A DNA stretch of 64,000 nt from Parafenestella ontariensis (GCA_021596325.1 JAKGDA010000023.1:434001-498000), one strand, 5' to 3'; counted from the stretch's first letter, positions 43,883-58,004 are shown. Made by a program: numbers and translations. The notes: generated by a model from the sequence alone, not told the origin.

Positions 43883-46800
43883 CTAGCTACTCCCCAAGAT
43901 CCTCTCATAAGCCTCCTCGACCTCCCTCGCCAACTCAAGCAAACTCACAATAACGATTTGATGCGTAACATTCGGCAGCCGATCGCGATGCAGCCCAATC
44001 CACTCCAGCGGCGGTGTCGCCTCGCCCATATCCCTCAATTGCGGAGTTTCGATAAGAGGGGGTTCGAGGGGTGTGTATTCGTATTTCGATTGGGGGACGT
44101 TCACTACAGCCGTGATCTTTTCTTGTTGCGGGTCTGACGAGGGTAGAGAAGGCGCGCGGGGACGGCTGGTCGTAGGAGAGCTGGGGTCAGCCGACGACGC
44201 ATCTGGCAAGGCTTGCGAGGTGCTGATCTTGATGTTCGATTCTGGTAGGGGCTTGCCAAGGCGAGACGCGAGGGTGCGTGAGTGGTTCGACCACATTGTG
44301 CGGATATAGGAGATGCGGGAGTAGTTCCATCCTACATCCACTTTACCCTCGAGCGAGCTCCTGAAAAGGTAGTCGATGTGGTTGCTCTTAGGTACCTGCC
44401 ATGTGTGCATTGTTGCAATGACTTTCGGGACTCGCAAAATTGTGCCGCCGCGTGCTGATCTCGCGCTCTCGAGGACGTCGTCGACCGTGAGCTCTGTGAC
44501 TGAGATGCTCTTCTTGGGTGCTGGGATAGATGATAGCGCGACAGAGAGTTGGCCGAGAGTCATGCCGAGGCTGGAGTGTATTTTGGTCTTCTCCAGAGCG
44601 ACGGCGAATCGTGCTTGCATGTCGCCAGCTTCTAGCATAAGGATCTGTTGGTCGATAAAGGTCGACGGGAAGACACCGAACCTGATGGAGCGCAGCGTAA
44701 CTACAACGTCCGTGTGTAAAGAGATTGGAGTTTTGAAATTGTCATCGTCTGGTTTAGCAATGATTTGACTCGAAGATGCCGAGCGACCGAACGGGGTTGA
44801 AACAGAAGACTTTCGTCGAAGAAACCTCTCGATATCCTTCAACGACTGTCTATACGCTTGTTGATTTTCCTGAATTAGTCGTTCAATCGCCTGCCACAAC
44901 GCGAGACCCTGGGAAGCGCTCGTAGCGTGACAGAAAACGTGTACCTTGTCACCGTCGAGAATAGCCACAAGACGGTCTTTCGCGTCCTCGCCCTCCTCCC
45001 GGGCATTGTACATCAGGAACCCAAAGTTTGCAATGTCCGCCATGACAAAAGCCTGATAGTCAAATCCGGTCTTGACGCGCAATTGCCGGAAGGCGATCGA
45101 AGCCTGAATCAAGGGCGACCGACGGGCACCAGTGGCTTGCAATGGCCAACCAATCGATGTTCGTACTTTGATCCCATGAAGCTCAATGAAGCCATTTGTG
45201 CGACCGGTGCTCTCAATACCGATCTTTTCAACACCGATGCACAGGTTCTGCTCCCATGTAGTGCTCTTCTTAGACGAGGCCCACATATTGTGGATATGCA
45301 GCGATGACTTTCCAATAGCCTGCCCAAGGTCGAAATCGACTTTGACGTCCGCGATTGCCACGTTAGCGTTCCAAGGAAATGCAGTCGCAGCAGTGACCTG
45401 CTGGTATCGCTGCATGAGGTACTCTTGTGGTTCTTGATTCAAGGTTTCTGTTGGAGGCTTCGAAGCTCGTCGAATCTCCGGCGGTACCCATATCTCCCTG
45501 AAGAGCAAGAAGTCCTGAAGTTGACGAGCGTTGATCTGAAGTGCCATGGGATTGACCTTGAGTATAGCCGAGATGCCACTGGTGCCGCTAAGGTGCTTGC
45601 TGTTCATCAATGACAGAACCACTGACTCAACATCAAGGCCGAACGTGGATTCTCGCGAATAAACGTGTTGTACAGTGGCCTGAAGTTTCTCAAAGGCGGC
45701 GGATGCAGCAAAGAAATGTCCATGTTCCTGCGACTTAACGCTGTTCACAGTGATATATATGTCGTCAACCTTGGCGATGGCAGTGACGCGGGCGATAGGC
45801 TGACAACTCAGACTGAACTCTTGCTTGCAAATCCGGAGGCCAAGATTGAGCCTTGTTCGACCTAGGAGACTTGTTGGATCAGCCGTGATGATATTGTCTT
45901 CCTCTAGCAGTTTAGCCGCAGGCTTGGTCATGTCTTTGGAATCTTCTGGTGAGCTCGGCGATTCGTGCTTATCTTTTTCGCGAACAACTGCTTTGACGCT
46001 CTCGGAAATGTCGATTATGATGGGTACAACCGTCGGCAGCAGGGTGTTAGTGGAGCCATCAACGCGAAGCTCAGCAATTAAAGAAGGTTCGCTCCCTTCA
46101 TCCTGGTACTCCACGCGCACGGCCACACCTGGCGCTCGCAGGGCCATGCTGCTCTTAGATCCATCTCCTACGAACTGGCTGTATCTACCTTTCTGCTGCG
46201 ATCGGTTTGAAGAGCCTTGAACTGGCGCAGTTTCGTTCCCGTTGATATGTACAACAGCTCCAGCGAAGTTGGCATCGACAGTCAATGATGCCAAACGCTT
46301 GTTGCCAAACGGATTTTTGCGTTGAGCACCAGTTGTGGTCGGGGTCATGTTCCAGTCCGCGGATGCTTTGCGGAACTTCTTTCCGGCGAGAGCGATGGAC
46401 CTTTCGATAACGTTCGCCGGCAAGATGAAGTGAGAATCAAGTTGAAGGTCAAGCGACTTGCCTGCGGCATTGAAGGCAACCTTTCTTGTATCCTTGGTAG
46501 ATGCATATGCCACGTTGAACACCATCTTAGGTAGTAGTGCCGAGTTGAGAGAACGCGACCTCTTGTTCGCCGAGACCGGAACCATCTGGAGTCGCATGTC
46601 TTCGATCATCAGACGTGCTGCATCATCCTTTTGCGTAGACAGATCGATCTTTGTGAACGATAGCACAAGATCCTCGGTCTCACTCCTAGGAAAAGCGGCA
46701 ACCGAGGTACCGACAATCCAACTGACCTGCACATCAAGAAGCTCCAGAGAATACGTCGATGTGAACAGGGCCCCAGAGCTCATGCTGTCAGTGTCGGCAT

Positions 46801-49800
46801 TCGCATCGGCCTTGATACTCTTATCCCGTTTATTAGATATCCTGCTCTTCGTATGTCGAAGCCTGCGCAGATACTTCTTCTCTTTGGATAAGTCTAACAC
46901 CTTGATCTTATCTTGTAGATGATTCACGACATCCACAACAGCCGAGGCAGTGTCTGCGAAGACATTCACCTCTAGACCCGAGCTGCGAACACGATATACT
47001 CTGCGAGCAGGCTCAGAATCCTTCTCAGTAGTGGCTCGAAAGGTAGCACTAAAAGTAAGGTTTCCACACTGGCGAACGGTCTCCGCGTTGGTCAAGCTCA
47101 TATCGATGGTGACTTCGTGAATTTGAATAGCGGCTTCGGGATACACCATTACGCTTTGATCTGAATGAATATTTGTAGCTTTTAGCTGAACAGTCGAGAG
47201 TCGGAAAGCGAGATTTGCTGTAGGCGAGTCCGGATATTGTCCTGGGGCACTCGCCGAGATGTCCATACCAGAAAGTGTCATTTGCACGCCGAACAAGAAT
47301 TCTCTTGAAGTGCGGGGAGCCTTTATTACGGGAGATCCCGACGACAGTGGGAATACCTCTTCAATGTGTGTTTTCAGGACTTCCACGTCATCTTGAACGG
47401 CTTGTATCATATGTAGCATCTCTGGTTTGTTGATGGTAGTGGTGAGCGCTTGAATCTCCGACGCCTGAATTTGAATCTTCTCGACAGTGCCTGAAGCGAA
47501 GACCCTAGTCTGGGTTTCATTTTGTGTTACGTTCAATCGGCCGTTGTGTGGAGGCAGCTCGAACGAGCTGATGACGTTGGATCGCTCTGAAGTATTGCTG
47601 TACAACCTATGAAGATTGGCCTCAAGGTCGTAATCGATTTGTAGCGATATATTTTTTCCAAGAGCGGGAATAACTGCAATGCGGCCGGATGAGCCAGTGA
47701 TCGACCAATAGAGCGGGTGGAGCAAAGCCAGGTCGACTTGATATGCGTCCATGAAAAGAGCAAGTGTAACGTTTGGTAATTGAGTAGCCTTTTTCTTGGG
47801 TTTGGCCTCCTTTGTCGTTTCTTTTGTGACCTCCTGGATAATTGCGAACTGGCGGTGGAAGTATGCAACCTCATCTTTGAGTACGGAATCAACAACTTCG
47901 ATGAAGCCTAGGACATCTTCTTCGACCTTGACGACAATCTTGCGACTTGCTGCAGCAGCTTTGATTTCGTTCGGGATATTGCTATCGGTGGCGTTTTCGA
48001 CATGAGCAAAGTAAAGAGTCGGCTGTTCGAACTGCGTTTTAGCCAATGACCGCGATCGAGAAGAGAGCTCGCCAACAGCCACATCTGCATGCAAATGCGC
48101 AGTTAGGACCTCTCCAAGGCCGGAAGCCTTGCTGTCTGCATCTATGAAGGAAAGTTGCAGACGTCGACCTGTGGTCGTGCTTCGTAGGTTGACAGTGTCT
48201 AGTATAACCTGAGCCTTGTCTGTTGCAAAGACTACTTGCATATCTTGGTCATAGAGAGCAGCTGTATCTTGCATAAGCTGTAGAGCTTTCGATGAAGCTT
48301 TGTTTGCTGCTCTAAGATTCTCCTTCTGGAACAGCTCCAATAGCGCCTCCGCGAGTTCGCAAATCTCCCACTGGATGTGCAGAACACTCTCCCTAGAACT
48401 GATTTGAACGGTGGTAGACTTTTTGGGAGTGTCAGTCCCCACCAGCATGAGACCTGTCGGTCCTGTAGGAGGAAGTAGCGCCACGTTAATCGCTAGCATG
48501 TGTAATGCAATTTCACTCTGTCGTGGACCAGGGTCAACGATCAACTTGATGCCCGCGGACTTCAGGTCAATGTGCAAAGGCGCAGACTGAGGGGTAGGTA
48601 GCTTCTCTGTGACACGACCAAACAAGAGTTGCATCGCGAGGCTCTTCTTTACGTGGGCCAAATCCCATGTGCGCCACTCGTCCCACATGGCAATGATCTT
48701 CTCCTCGGCATCTGCTGGACATTTGACGGACTGCTGTGAGCAATCGCGGAAAGCCTTGGTCTTCTCGTTTTGTGGAAGACATTGCCAGGTGTAGCGGAAA
48801 CGAGAAATAATCTTCCACGAGTCGTGGCTGCGTAGGTGGTCCCTTGCTGCGCGGAGAGCATACGATGCCTTTGTCAAAAAGGCAGGATCTGGATACTGGT
48901 GTTGCACACTGGTGAGATACCATGCTAAATAGCGTAGTCGATGTTGCTGTCGTTGCTCGACTTCAATAAAATTGGCCACCAAACCGTCAGCCAGAAGCGT
49001 TGTTCGATGAATGAGAGATGCGAGGTAGTCGATCTTCCTACTTGCAGTCGCAGTTTCGAACGATCGAAACGAGACGTTTACGGATGTCTCTTTATTTTGC
49101 AACATCCAGACGAGCACGTCTTTGACCTCGGCCTGGATCGCGACATCCTCGTTCGATCCATCACGAGTGCGCTCAGTGACAGAGACTCCGAGAGAGCCTA
49201 ATGTGGTGTGCAACGCAAGCGAATTTTCGCCGGCTCGTTCACCTGGATATTTCTTGACTCGTGCAGCAGACTTTAATCGATTGAGAATGACATCGTACTG
49301 ATCCTTGCCAGATCCGCCAATAGAGTGTGGGTCAAACCCATGTTGGAATCGAAAGTGGGTGAAAGGTATGCGGACGCTGAATTCGATTGAACTTCCTTTC
49401 CCTTCGAGTCGGTTCCTGTTATCAAGAATTGTTGTCATGACCTTGACTTGAAACTCGTCTAACATGTCCTCAGGACGCCGAGGCTGGACGAGTTCGATAA
49501 GATTAGATACACATCTAATGAACTCTGGCGTGCAGTAGATTCGTATGCCCGGTTCTGCCCTGACTAACAGGCTAGTATGGTTGAAGGTTTCATCCAGATG
49601 CTTGGTAGATACATCATTGAATTCAATGCCATCGACGTTTCGATCCTCAAGGGACGAAGGCAAGGTTGGAAAGGAGGGAACATCCGACAAGTCAGGATCC
49701 ACCTGTTCTAACGGGAAGTATGGAGTAGCCAAAGAGCTAGATAGTGCAACAGATGATGGAGCTAAGTTTCGCCTCGCACGCTCTTCTTCTTTGAGCGGAT

Positions 49801-52800
49801 TGTAAAAGCGGGCTTCGCTGTCAGCTCGATTCGGTGAGCCTCCAAGAAGTGTTCGACTTCTGCTAGACTCCGACGTTTTGCTAGTAACTTTATGTCGAAG
49901 CGTGGCCCGAATGCTGCTTGTGAAGGAAGCACTTGACGCAGATCGTGATGCAGTAGTGCGCAACTGCCGTCCTCTTGTTGATGGAATGTCCGAAGAATAC
50001 CGCGATGAGTTGAAAGAATCATTATCTTGATTCGGCGGCTGAAACAAGAAGATTGGATGCGGTATGTCCGGATATTGCATAGCTGGTGCTCGTACGTTTT
50101 GACTCGTAGCCTCCGGGTGGTGAGAAGAATTGGGATCGTCGACAAACATAAAAGCTGTGCGATGCGTTCGCTGGTCATGCATTTGCATGTGAAGCTGCTG
50201 TTTGTTGCGATCGTCCGAAAAGTCCAACTTGCGTTTCAGCATGTCAACCGACAATGTCGTCTGGAGGAAAGCATGAGTTTCGACGACGTGCTTCTCACCA
50301 GCACGCGTTCTATGGCGCGAGGCAGACTTCGAATCGACAGCACTGACGATCAGGTCCGGAACGTGAGCTTTGAGTCGTTCCGAGAATGTGCTCCCGGCTA
50401 GGTCATTGAAGTCTAGGCTCACAGGACTCGTCCTGAGAAGCAAGGCTTCCTGCGCGACATGCAGCCAAACATGGACTTCTGCCGTCCGCAATCTAAGAAA
50501 TGTTGCATCGTGAATCACTTCAACCTCTGTGAGAGGAAGCGAATTCTCATCATCATCCAGGGTGAAGGCAAAGGACCGTGCCGCTCCGGCCGCGGTCTCG
50601 ATGAAATCTGAGGTGCACTCTCCTGATATTCTTCCAACCTCAAAGTCCCAATTGCAGACATACGTAGGTTCAGCTGGGGGCAGACCGAAGAGACGGTGTC
50701 CGAAGATGACCGTAGAATCGACGAAGAGCTCAGTACGGCCGGTTGTGAACTCATTGGGGTAATCCGGGTTTGTCGTTGAACCACCTAGAGAGATGCTGAT
50801 AGGACTAAAATTTACCATGAGGTCCATATAGTAATTTGTGAATCGAAGATCTGCCGAAGCGTAAGGAAGATCAGCTCGAAGGCTGCGTTCTGCTGAATAC
50901 AGGTTTGCGGGTAAGAGAACGCTGGTTTGGTCCGCTGAGATGCAAAGAATGACATCCAGATCGTTTGAGATTTTAGCAGGTTGGCCATTTGGCTTCGTAC
51001 CGTCCGCTGCAAGAGTCACGCTTGGAAGGCCCTGAAACTCCTCGAGAGTTTTGAAGTGCATGTCGTCGCCAAAATAATTGTCTTTGATCTTGATGAAGTG
51101 ATGTACGAGCCACCCATAAAGCTCGAGATTCAATCTATGGCCTTGAATGTCCATGTAAAGTCTGTCGGTGTTCATCGATGAGGTCTCGGTCATATACGTA
51201 TGGCTGCCGGTCAGAGTCAGGCCACCAAGCTGGGCGACGTTCGATGATTGAAGGAATGTCTTCAGTGTGTTCTTCTGCGGCATGAGGACTTCAAGGCCGA
51301 GATCATGGCCTTGGACGTCAAACTTGATCTCATTTTGGAGTGGCCGAAACTTGTCTAGCGGTATAACCACATCTCCTTGTAGGGATTTGCCAGACAAGAT
51401 GATGAAGTTGTTATCGTCGAGATCCGCAGGGTTGTTGACAATGTTGGAGTCATTGGTGTTGATATACAACTTGAAGTCTGCAAAATCGACGTTAAGGAGG
51501 TATTGGAAAGGCACAAAGAGAAAATAGTCAGGTGGTGGACCAGAGCCCCAATCGGCGACAAGATCCGTCAGAAGAAACAGGTGATCTCTGAGCAAGAATA
51601 GCTCCAAATCCTGACATTTGATGTTGAAAAGCCACTTGCGCAGTGCGTTCCATCCGGTAGGATTCGAGAGGTCACAGTCAAGCGCAATGGCACCGGAGCG
51701 CCATAACAAACCATGATTGACACTTGAGGATATTTCAGTTTTCGTTATGTCAACGTCCACTTTGCTTTGAAACCCTTGTTTGGAGGCGTACATGTCCATG
51801 ACATAGTTGACAGATGAGTCGCCTGCAACCTTTACGTCGATCCAGGCGAATGGGCGAACATTTTGCGCAGCAGCAGCATCGCGTTGTTTTCCTCGTTTTC
51901 TGCGATATTTGGCTTTTCCTTTACCCTTGTCAGCTCTGGGTTTGTCGTGTGCCGCCAATGTGTGTGCTTTTCCTTTCCATTTCCAGTCTTTCGAAGGTTC
52001 ACGAACAGGTATACGAAGTACCGTGTCTTCTTCAATACCCAGGTAGAGCTTGAAGACGGATAAGACACGAGTATCACCTGGCTTCAAGGGCTCAGTAGGG
52101 ACGGCATCAACATGTGATCCGGGGAAGAACATTGACTGAAAGATGCCCCGATGTCGGTCCGCCCACGGGCCGTAATTAATGGTACCGCCGAACACCTGAA
52201 TGTCCATGCCGTAGTCCGGGGGAAGGCTACCATTGATATCGTAAGGTCGGGCAGGGTCGATGTACATGCTGTTGTCAATCTCGCGTGGTACCGGGCCAGG
52301 CACATCCCAATAGAAAGAAATATTGACGCATGGTACATCAGCGATCAACGACGTCTTTGCATATTCCACTCCATCCCACTCGCCATGACCATCATTCATA
52401 CTGTCATCGAGATAGCGTGCCAGTCCTCTCCAGCGTTCTTGTCCAGGAAAGTGCCATTGAGAAGCAAACATCTTGCTGTCTGTGCCTCCACTGGACTTTG
52501 CATGAGTGTGGATCGAGTCTGAAGATTTGGCAAACAGACCCGACCAGTCCGGTAGCTTACTCAACCAGTGCCTGTGCCACTTGCGCCCAGCGTCTTTCTC
52601 GATGATGTTCTCTTCCGAAGTGCCTTGACTTGCTTCTTCCTTGTAGTGGGCGGCCGTGTCAAGCTGGCTGGCCTTGTAGTCCGGATTAGGCTTCATATGC
52701 ACAACGGGATGCGTAACTTGGAAGTTGAAGAGTTGTTGATATACATCCAACGGACCACTCGTCCCTGCATCCAAAGTCCCAGCTGCCTTCTCGAACTGGG

Positions 52801-53686
52801 CGGTTATGACAGCCAATGTGTGCTCGTTTCCGACCACAATGGCCCCTTTCGTGATATCGACATGAATAGGAAGGAGCTTGAGAAAGGCCGGAAGATCGGC
52901 TTTCTTGGGCTTTGAGGCAGTCGAGCGACCTGTATCGGCTCGTGAGACATTCTTGTCGTTCTCCGCTGGGGCTTTCTTCAGCTTGTTGTGATGATGGTGC
53001 TCCTCGTCCTTGTGCGTCTTCGCAGACTCGGCAACTGATCCATTGCGAGCTTTCTCCTGTTCGGCGACATCCTTGGCTTTCCGTTCGACTGCCTCGATAA
53101 TGCCGTCGTACGCAGGGCTGCGATTGTACATGAATGCCTCCACACCGGAGACTTTGATTGAAATTCGACACGGCAGCTGCTTCGATGTCTGCTTGCCTCC
53201 TTTTTCCGCCCTGTCTACATTCCTGCTTCGACTGCCAGACCGGCTATCTGGCGTGCTGGGCGACGTGTGGCTTTCATCGTCGCCCGGGGGTCCGTCGTCG
53301 GTATACACACCCGCATCCCTTACCCGGCGCAGCCAGTAATTCCAGGTAATGTGGCCGCCGTGCACCAGGATCGTCTCATTGTGGCCGTGGTAGCGTATGT
53401 CTTTGAAGAAGATGCGGCCGCCGAGCGGGGAGATCTGGAGGGAGGTGATATCGATGTAGGCGTGGAAGGTACGCCATGTGTATGCGCGTATGCCGTAGGA
53501 TATCAAAGTAGCGAAGAGGCGGTTGGAGTAGAAGAGGAAGAAGATGGTCAGGATGCTGCATATCAGCAGCTCAACCAGGAATATCCTGCCCTGTATTAGC
53601 TTAGGCTCTAGAAACTATATGATATGTACACACCAATTGAAGCCGTCGCGCGGGTCCAAGGGCTCCGCGACGATTGACCCGGCCAT
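43883..53686 (-). CDS. CSF1: Csf1, giant bridge-like lipid-transfer protein
   Basis: Two exons (53686-53634, 53585-43883; 48-bp intron) encode about 3251 aa; yeast Csf1 is about 2958 aa. Csf1 belongs to the repeating-beta-groove rod proteins (animal BLTP1/Tweek) that bridge membranes and move phospholipids in bulk. The short first exon joins as GFN-W-IFLVELLICS, producing the N-terminal membrane anchor (about residues 18-45). It is followed by the family start ISPLGGRIFFKDIRYHG. Further landmarks are CRISIKVSGVEAFMYNRSPAYD, GGTINYGPWADRHRG and NTNDSNIVNNPADL. The C-terminus (LPNVTHQIVIVSLLELAREV, ending RILGSS) is the conserved Csf1 end. The large exon runs 9.7 kb without a stop. It is divergent from the TMEM184-like gene. 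Confidence 0.95.
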
Positions 53687-54141
53687 GGCTGCAGGGCGAT
53701 GTGTGGAGATGCCAGTGGTGGTTCATCATGGCACCACGGGGAAGGCGCGCATGGCGAATGTGCTTGCGAGGGAAAGAGCGCTGGGACTGCTCCTACTCAG
53801 TCTGTCTGGCGGCCTTCACTACGCGTTCGCGGCGCCGTCGACAGGCTCCGAGATATTTGGCGGATGGACAAATGCGCGGTTTGTAGCTTGCGCCCGTTCG
53901 CCCAGGGTTCGGCGCGACTTGCGGGAGGCGCGTCATGGTGCAGGCGAGAGAGCTTGGGCCTGGTCCTCCGCAAAGCAACGAGACTGCGACGGCCAAACGA
54001 GCACAAGACCACAACGCCTGGTGCCTGTGATAAGGACCACCATGGCTGCTTTCTATCGCTGATATCGCCGTCTTCCCAAACATCTGCGGGCACGCTCTTT
54101 GAAGCCGCCTCCACACCTCCCACCGCTGCACGCCTCTAATC
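53687..54141. promoter_or_regulatory. Divergent CSF1/TMEM184-like promoter region
   Basis: These 455 bp lie between two start codons and must hold both promoters. Open frames crossing the region on both strands have no features. No specific factor site was identified. Confidence 0.4.
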
Positions 54142-56401
54142 ATGGCGGTAGGCATCCACCAAACCGACCTCCAGATGGACATGTTTTCGTCTGGGGGTAC
54201 TGGCGCTCGATTCGCCCGTGCTATCATTATTGTAGCTGGCGTCTGCGCCCTGGTAGCAAGTCTGGTAACTTTCGTGTGAGTATCGTCAATTCCCATTCTG
54301 TCTGAATTCATACTGACGTAGTGGCAGTGCCGTTTGGTTACAGACGTGAGCAAGCACCTTGGACTATCGTATACACATGTTGAACAAGATTAGGAAGAAC
54401 TACCGGAAGCCGGTACTGCAGCGATATGTAGTGCGTATACTGCTGATGTGCGTACACCCCATTGCTACTATATGCCTCTACTCACGATCGTAGGGTGCCG
54501 ATATACTCGGCCGCCTCTTGGGCAAGTCTTGTCTCGATCACAGCAGCGTCCTATGTCGAACCATTCAGAGATGTCTACGAGGCATTTACCATCTATACGT
54601 TCCTCCAACTCCTTGTAAACTTCATAGGCGGCGAACGCGCCCTTATCATCCTCATGACCGGTCGAGCACCTGTGGCACACCCGTGGCCCTTGAACCTCGT
54701 CCTCTCCAAAATCGACATATCAGATCCGCACACATTTCTCGCAATCAAGCGCGGCATTCTGCAGTACACGTGGGTCAAGCCACTCCTCTCGGTAGCTACC
54801 ATCGCCATGAAGGCCACCGGAACATATCAAGAGGGATACATTGGCGTGACATCCGGTTACTTCTGGAGCGGCATAATCTACAACATCAGTATAACAATCA
54901 GTCTGTACGCTCTTGCCATGTTCTGGGTATGCATGTCGGCGGATCTGAAACCTTTTCGACCGATGCCCAAGTTCCTCTGTATCAAGGGCATCATCTTTGC
55001 CTCGTACTGGCAAGGCTTCTTCCTCTCTATCCTCGTATGGTTAGGCGCTATACCAGATGATGTCCCTGGTTACAACCCCGACAACTTGGCCGCTGCCATT
55101 CAAGACGCTATGATCTGTTTTGAAATGCCGCTCTTCGCCTTGGCCCACTGGTACGCCTTCTCGTGGCACGACTATGCAGATGACACCATCTCTGCCGCAC
55201 GCTTACCCGTCAAATACGCCTTGCGCGATGCCTTTGGCCCCCTTGATCTCATCCAGGATACCAAAGAAACATTTGCTGGTGAACACTATGAATACCGATA
55301 CTTTGATGCGCGTGACAATGTACTCGCTCACGAAGATTCGTCGTCCCGCGCCGCACGGATGGCAGAGGGTATGAGGTACGAAAGAGGAGGAAAGGGCAAA
55401 TATTGGATTCCAAAACCTGGCCAAGGGTCCGAAAATGAGCCACTACTCTCAAAGGTGACGCCCTCGAGCCGAGCCCGGGCTATGAGCCCCGGACCGCATC
55501 GAGCACTTGAAGGCGCAAAGTATGGAACGGCCGAGGTTGACGAGGATCCGACGTTGGATGCTGAGGACGAACGACTATTTGGAAACGCGCGAACCCTCGA
55601 ATTTGGCGACTGGAATGTAAGTTTTGGATACATATGCGCACAATAAGGTCTGACAAAGCTGTAGTACCCTGTCATTGAGGCACATCGAGCATCCCGCGAG
55701 GACCGCCTATACGCGAATCCTTCTATTCTCACGGCATCGACCAATCGAAACCTCCTACAGCCGACCAAAGAGAATGCGCGAAGACGGAAAAGTCAGATTA
55801 AGGGTATCCAAGATTCCCACAACAAAGGCAAGCAGAGGAGTGATTCTAGTAACGGAGAGTCGTCGCGCTCAAGGTCACGTGGCGCGATTAGCAAACTTCT
55901 ACGGCAGAAGTCTTCTTCTTCAAGCTCCACGAAGTCGGACAGGAGCCAGCTAGTTGACTTAGTCGTCGAAGATCACAAAGCGGAGGAAGTGGACGTCGTA
56001 AGAGCGCGCAAGGAAGGCGGATCCGGATGGAATGAAGCTCCCGCGAAGCACTTCGTGTAAGTGGTCATAACCCCTCGCTTTAGTGTATCCTCCACTCACG
56101 TTAGCATAGTCGTACATATTCTGCAGAAGGCGCAGAGGAAGCGGTACGTGAGGGCTTCAATCCCGACGAGCCTGAAGCGCACAACCCCGAACAGGTGCAC
56201 AACCTGGACTACCCATTTACTGTTGAAGAAGAATCTGAAGAGGAGCAAAAGAAGAACGACATCAAACCCCCGGTGGCTGAGGGAGCCGAACACTGGGAGA
56301 CGCGTGATCACAGCGATGCGCCGGACGACCACAAGGAAGATCGCCCCAGTCCGCAATATGGCAGTTTCAGAGAGGAACGAAACGTTTGGAACGACAACTG
56401 A
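54142..56401 (+). CDS. TMEM184/OST-alpha family seven-TM protein (DUF300)
   Basis: Six exons (54142-54275, 54328-54345, 54394-54447, 54494-55616, 55665-56056, 56110-56401) encode about 670 aa. The family includes the organic solute transporter alpha subunit and yeast YKR051W. The first membrane helix is ARAIIIVAGVCALVASLVTF. The conserved second region is assembled across three introns: NYRKPVLQRYVVRILLM, then VPIYSAASWASL. FIGGERALI, KIDISDPHTFLAIKRGILQY, PLFALAHWYAFSW and DAFGPLDLIQDTKET are further family landmarks. About 350 C-terminal residues are hydrophilic, with a Ser/Arg/Lys-rich run and an acidic end, as usual for fungal members. The second exon is only 18 bp. All five joins keep phase, which gives good confidence in the model. 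The transported substrate is unknown. Confidence 0.9.
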
Positions 56402-57840
56402 TGACGAACGTCATCCTCCGTTTCATCTATAAGCGTTCTCGAATCACGGCGGAGCTCTCGGAGAACTCGTTTGATGATCAGTCTCCGTCAGTCAGCATGA
56501 ATCTGCCTTGCGTTGTCAGGGCGTCGATGACTAGCTCTATACCCAAGTTTTATGTACATGATATTCCTTTCGCGGTCAATAATCTCAGCTAGGGTTTTTG
56601 CAGCGATGAACATTGAATTAGCAACAGTCTTTTTACCTACAAATCCGAAGCAACATTTTGATCCCCGTTGTCAAGCAAGACAAGTCGAGACATGCTACAT
56701 CCGTCGTCATACCCCGTACATATCCAATCAAGTCAAATCGCGCGTGCACCTCACCATCAGCTTCCTATCTGGGGAGGTCTGGGGAGGCATGTGGAGACGT
56801 TGAGTTGTGTCTGGTCTCGCGCATTCCGTTGCAGCTCTTCACAGAGCTTCCTAGCCCGCCTGTACGAATGTGTTGGCACCAGCAAAGTCTAGTCACGAAC
56901 TAGAGGGTCGTGGCAGATTTTCGACAAATAGTGATTGTAAGGCCCTGATTGGGTGCGACAGGGGAATGATATGCTCGGTCAGTGTTTCAGCTTGCGCAAC
57001 ACTCACCAATAGCGATTTGAAGTCTCTACAGTTTTTTTGTGAATACCAAAGGGCTGAGACCGATTGGCTTACAGAACGAAAGCATCGATGCAAAGAACAT
57101 GCGGCAGTTAGAGCCTCTTTGGCTGATCCGGAAGGCGCAGACGACGCTCTTTCCCCGGCTTTGTGCGATGTTTGAGGCACGGGAGAGAGGAGGAAGTCGT
57201 CATCCATCTAAAGCAGCCTCGCGCATTTACCCGTTTAATGTTGGCAGTTCCTGTCTCATCTGTCGCCGTACTCATGTTAAGTAGAGGATGTATGGCAAGG
57301 CTCCCCGCACTGTCGCAGCGAGATTGCCCAAGTGTTGAGGCACGCGATGAACTCCGCGACGGATGGCGCATCCTCCAACAACGACCGTGACAAACCGGCA
57401 ACCATGATGCTGGACTTGCCAACGAAGAAAACGCCCCAGCACGCCACAGCCAGACTTGCATCTATCAGTTTCGGAGCGCAAGCGCTATTGCCTTGTCACT
57501 GGTCCACGATCATGCACGTCCTCGGCTCTCTGTTGGCGCTTACTCTCTGTCTCACCCAATCAAACTCCGCAACCCACTGGCCACCATTAATGCGCGCCAG
57601 CCATTAACCTCGACTACTTCCACAAGTTGACGACCACTATGGGATGGACGGGCTGCCATTGGGCGCGTAGCATCTGCCCATCAGCGCTCTCATCTATAAC
57701 GCGCGGTTCCTGCAGTCCAGTGGACTGAGGGAGGTTTGCTGTTCCTGAGGCCGGACCTGCGGGCTGTATGCACTTGCAATTCCAGAACCGAAGACAACTC
57801 ATCAGACCAGAAAAGAAGGCTAAGTTAACCGGAAGCGTTC
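56402..57840. other. Long spacer, no gene recognised
   Basis: About 1.4 kb downstream of the TMEM184-like gene. Short frames on both strands (for example 56870-57210 and 57108-57461) overlap and have no motifs. No tRNA, repeat or element was recognised. Confidence 0.4.
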
Positions 57841-57930
57841 GTCTCTCTTCCTTCCTTCTTGCCTTACTCTCTTCTTGTCTTACTTTCTTCTCCGTTTCTG
57901 CTTTTTGCTAGCTTTTGCCTCTTCAGGCCT
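57841..57930 (+). promoter_or_regulatory. Pyrimidine-rich tract upstream of the Ser-rich gene
   Basis: About 90 bp are almost entirely C and T on the plus strand (runs such as CTCTTCCTTCCTTCTT), ending about 75 bp before the start at 58005. CT-rich tracts mark transcription start regions of many filamentous-fungal genes. The composition is seen; the role is inferred. Confidence 0.5.
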
Positions 57931-58004
57931 GACACTCCCTTACGATTTCTGTACGACGTATCTGATGATGGACTACTAGCTGCCCGGTTTGCAGCCAGGA
58001 AAAG

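Noticed and set aside
43883..53506. Many 60-190 codon frames opposite or within CSF1
   Set aside because: All are frame shadows of the 9.7-kb CSF1 exon.
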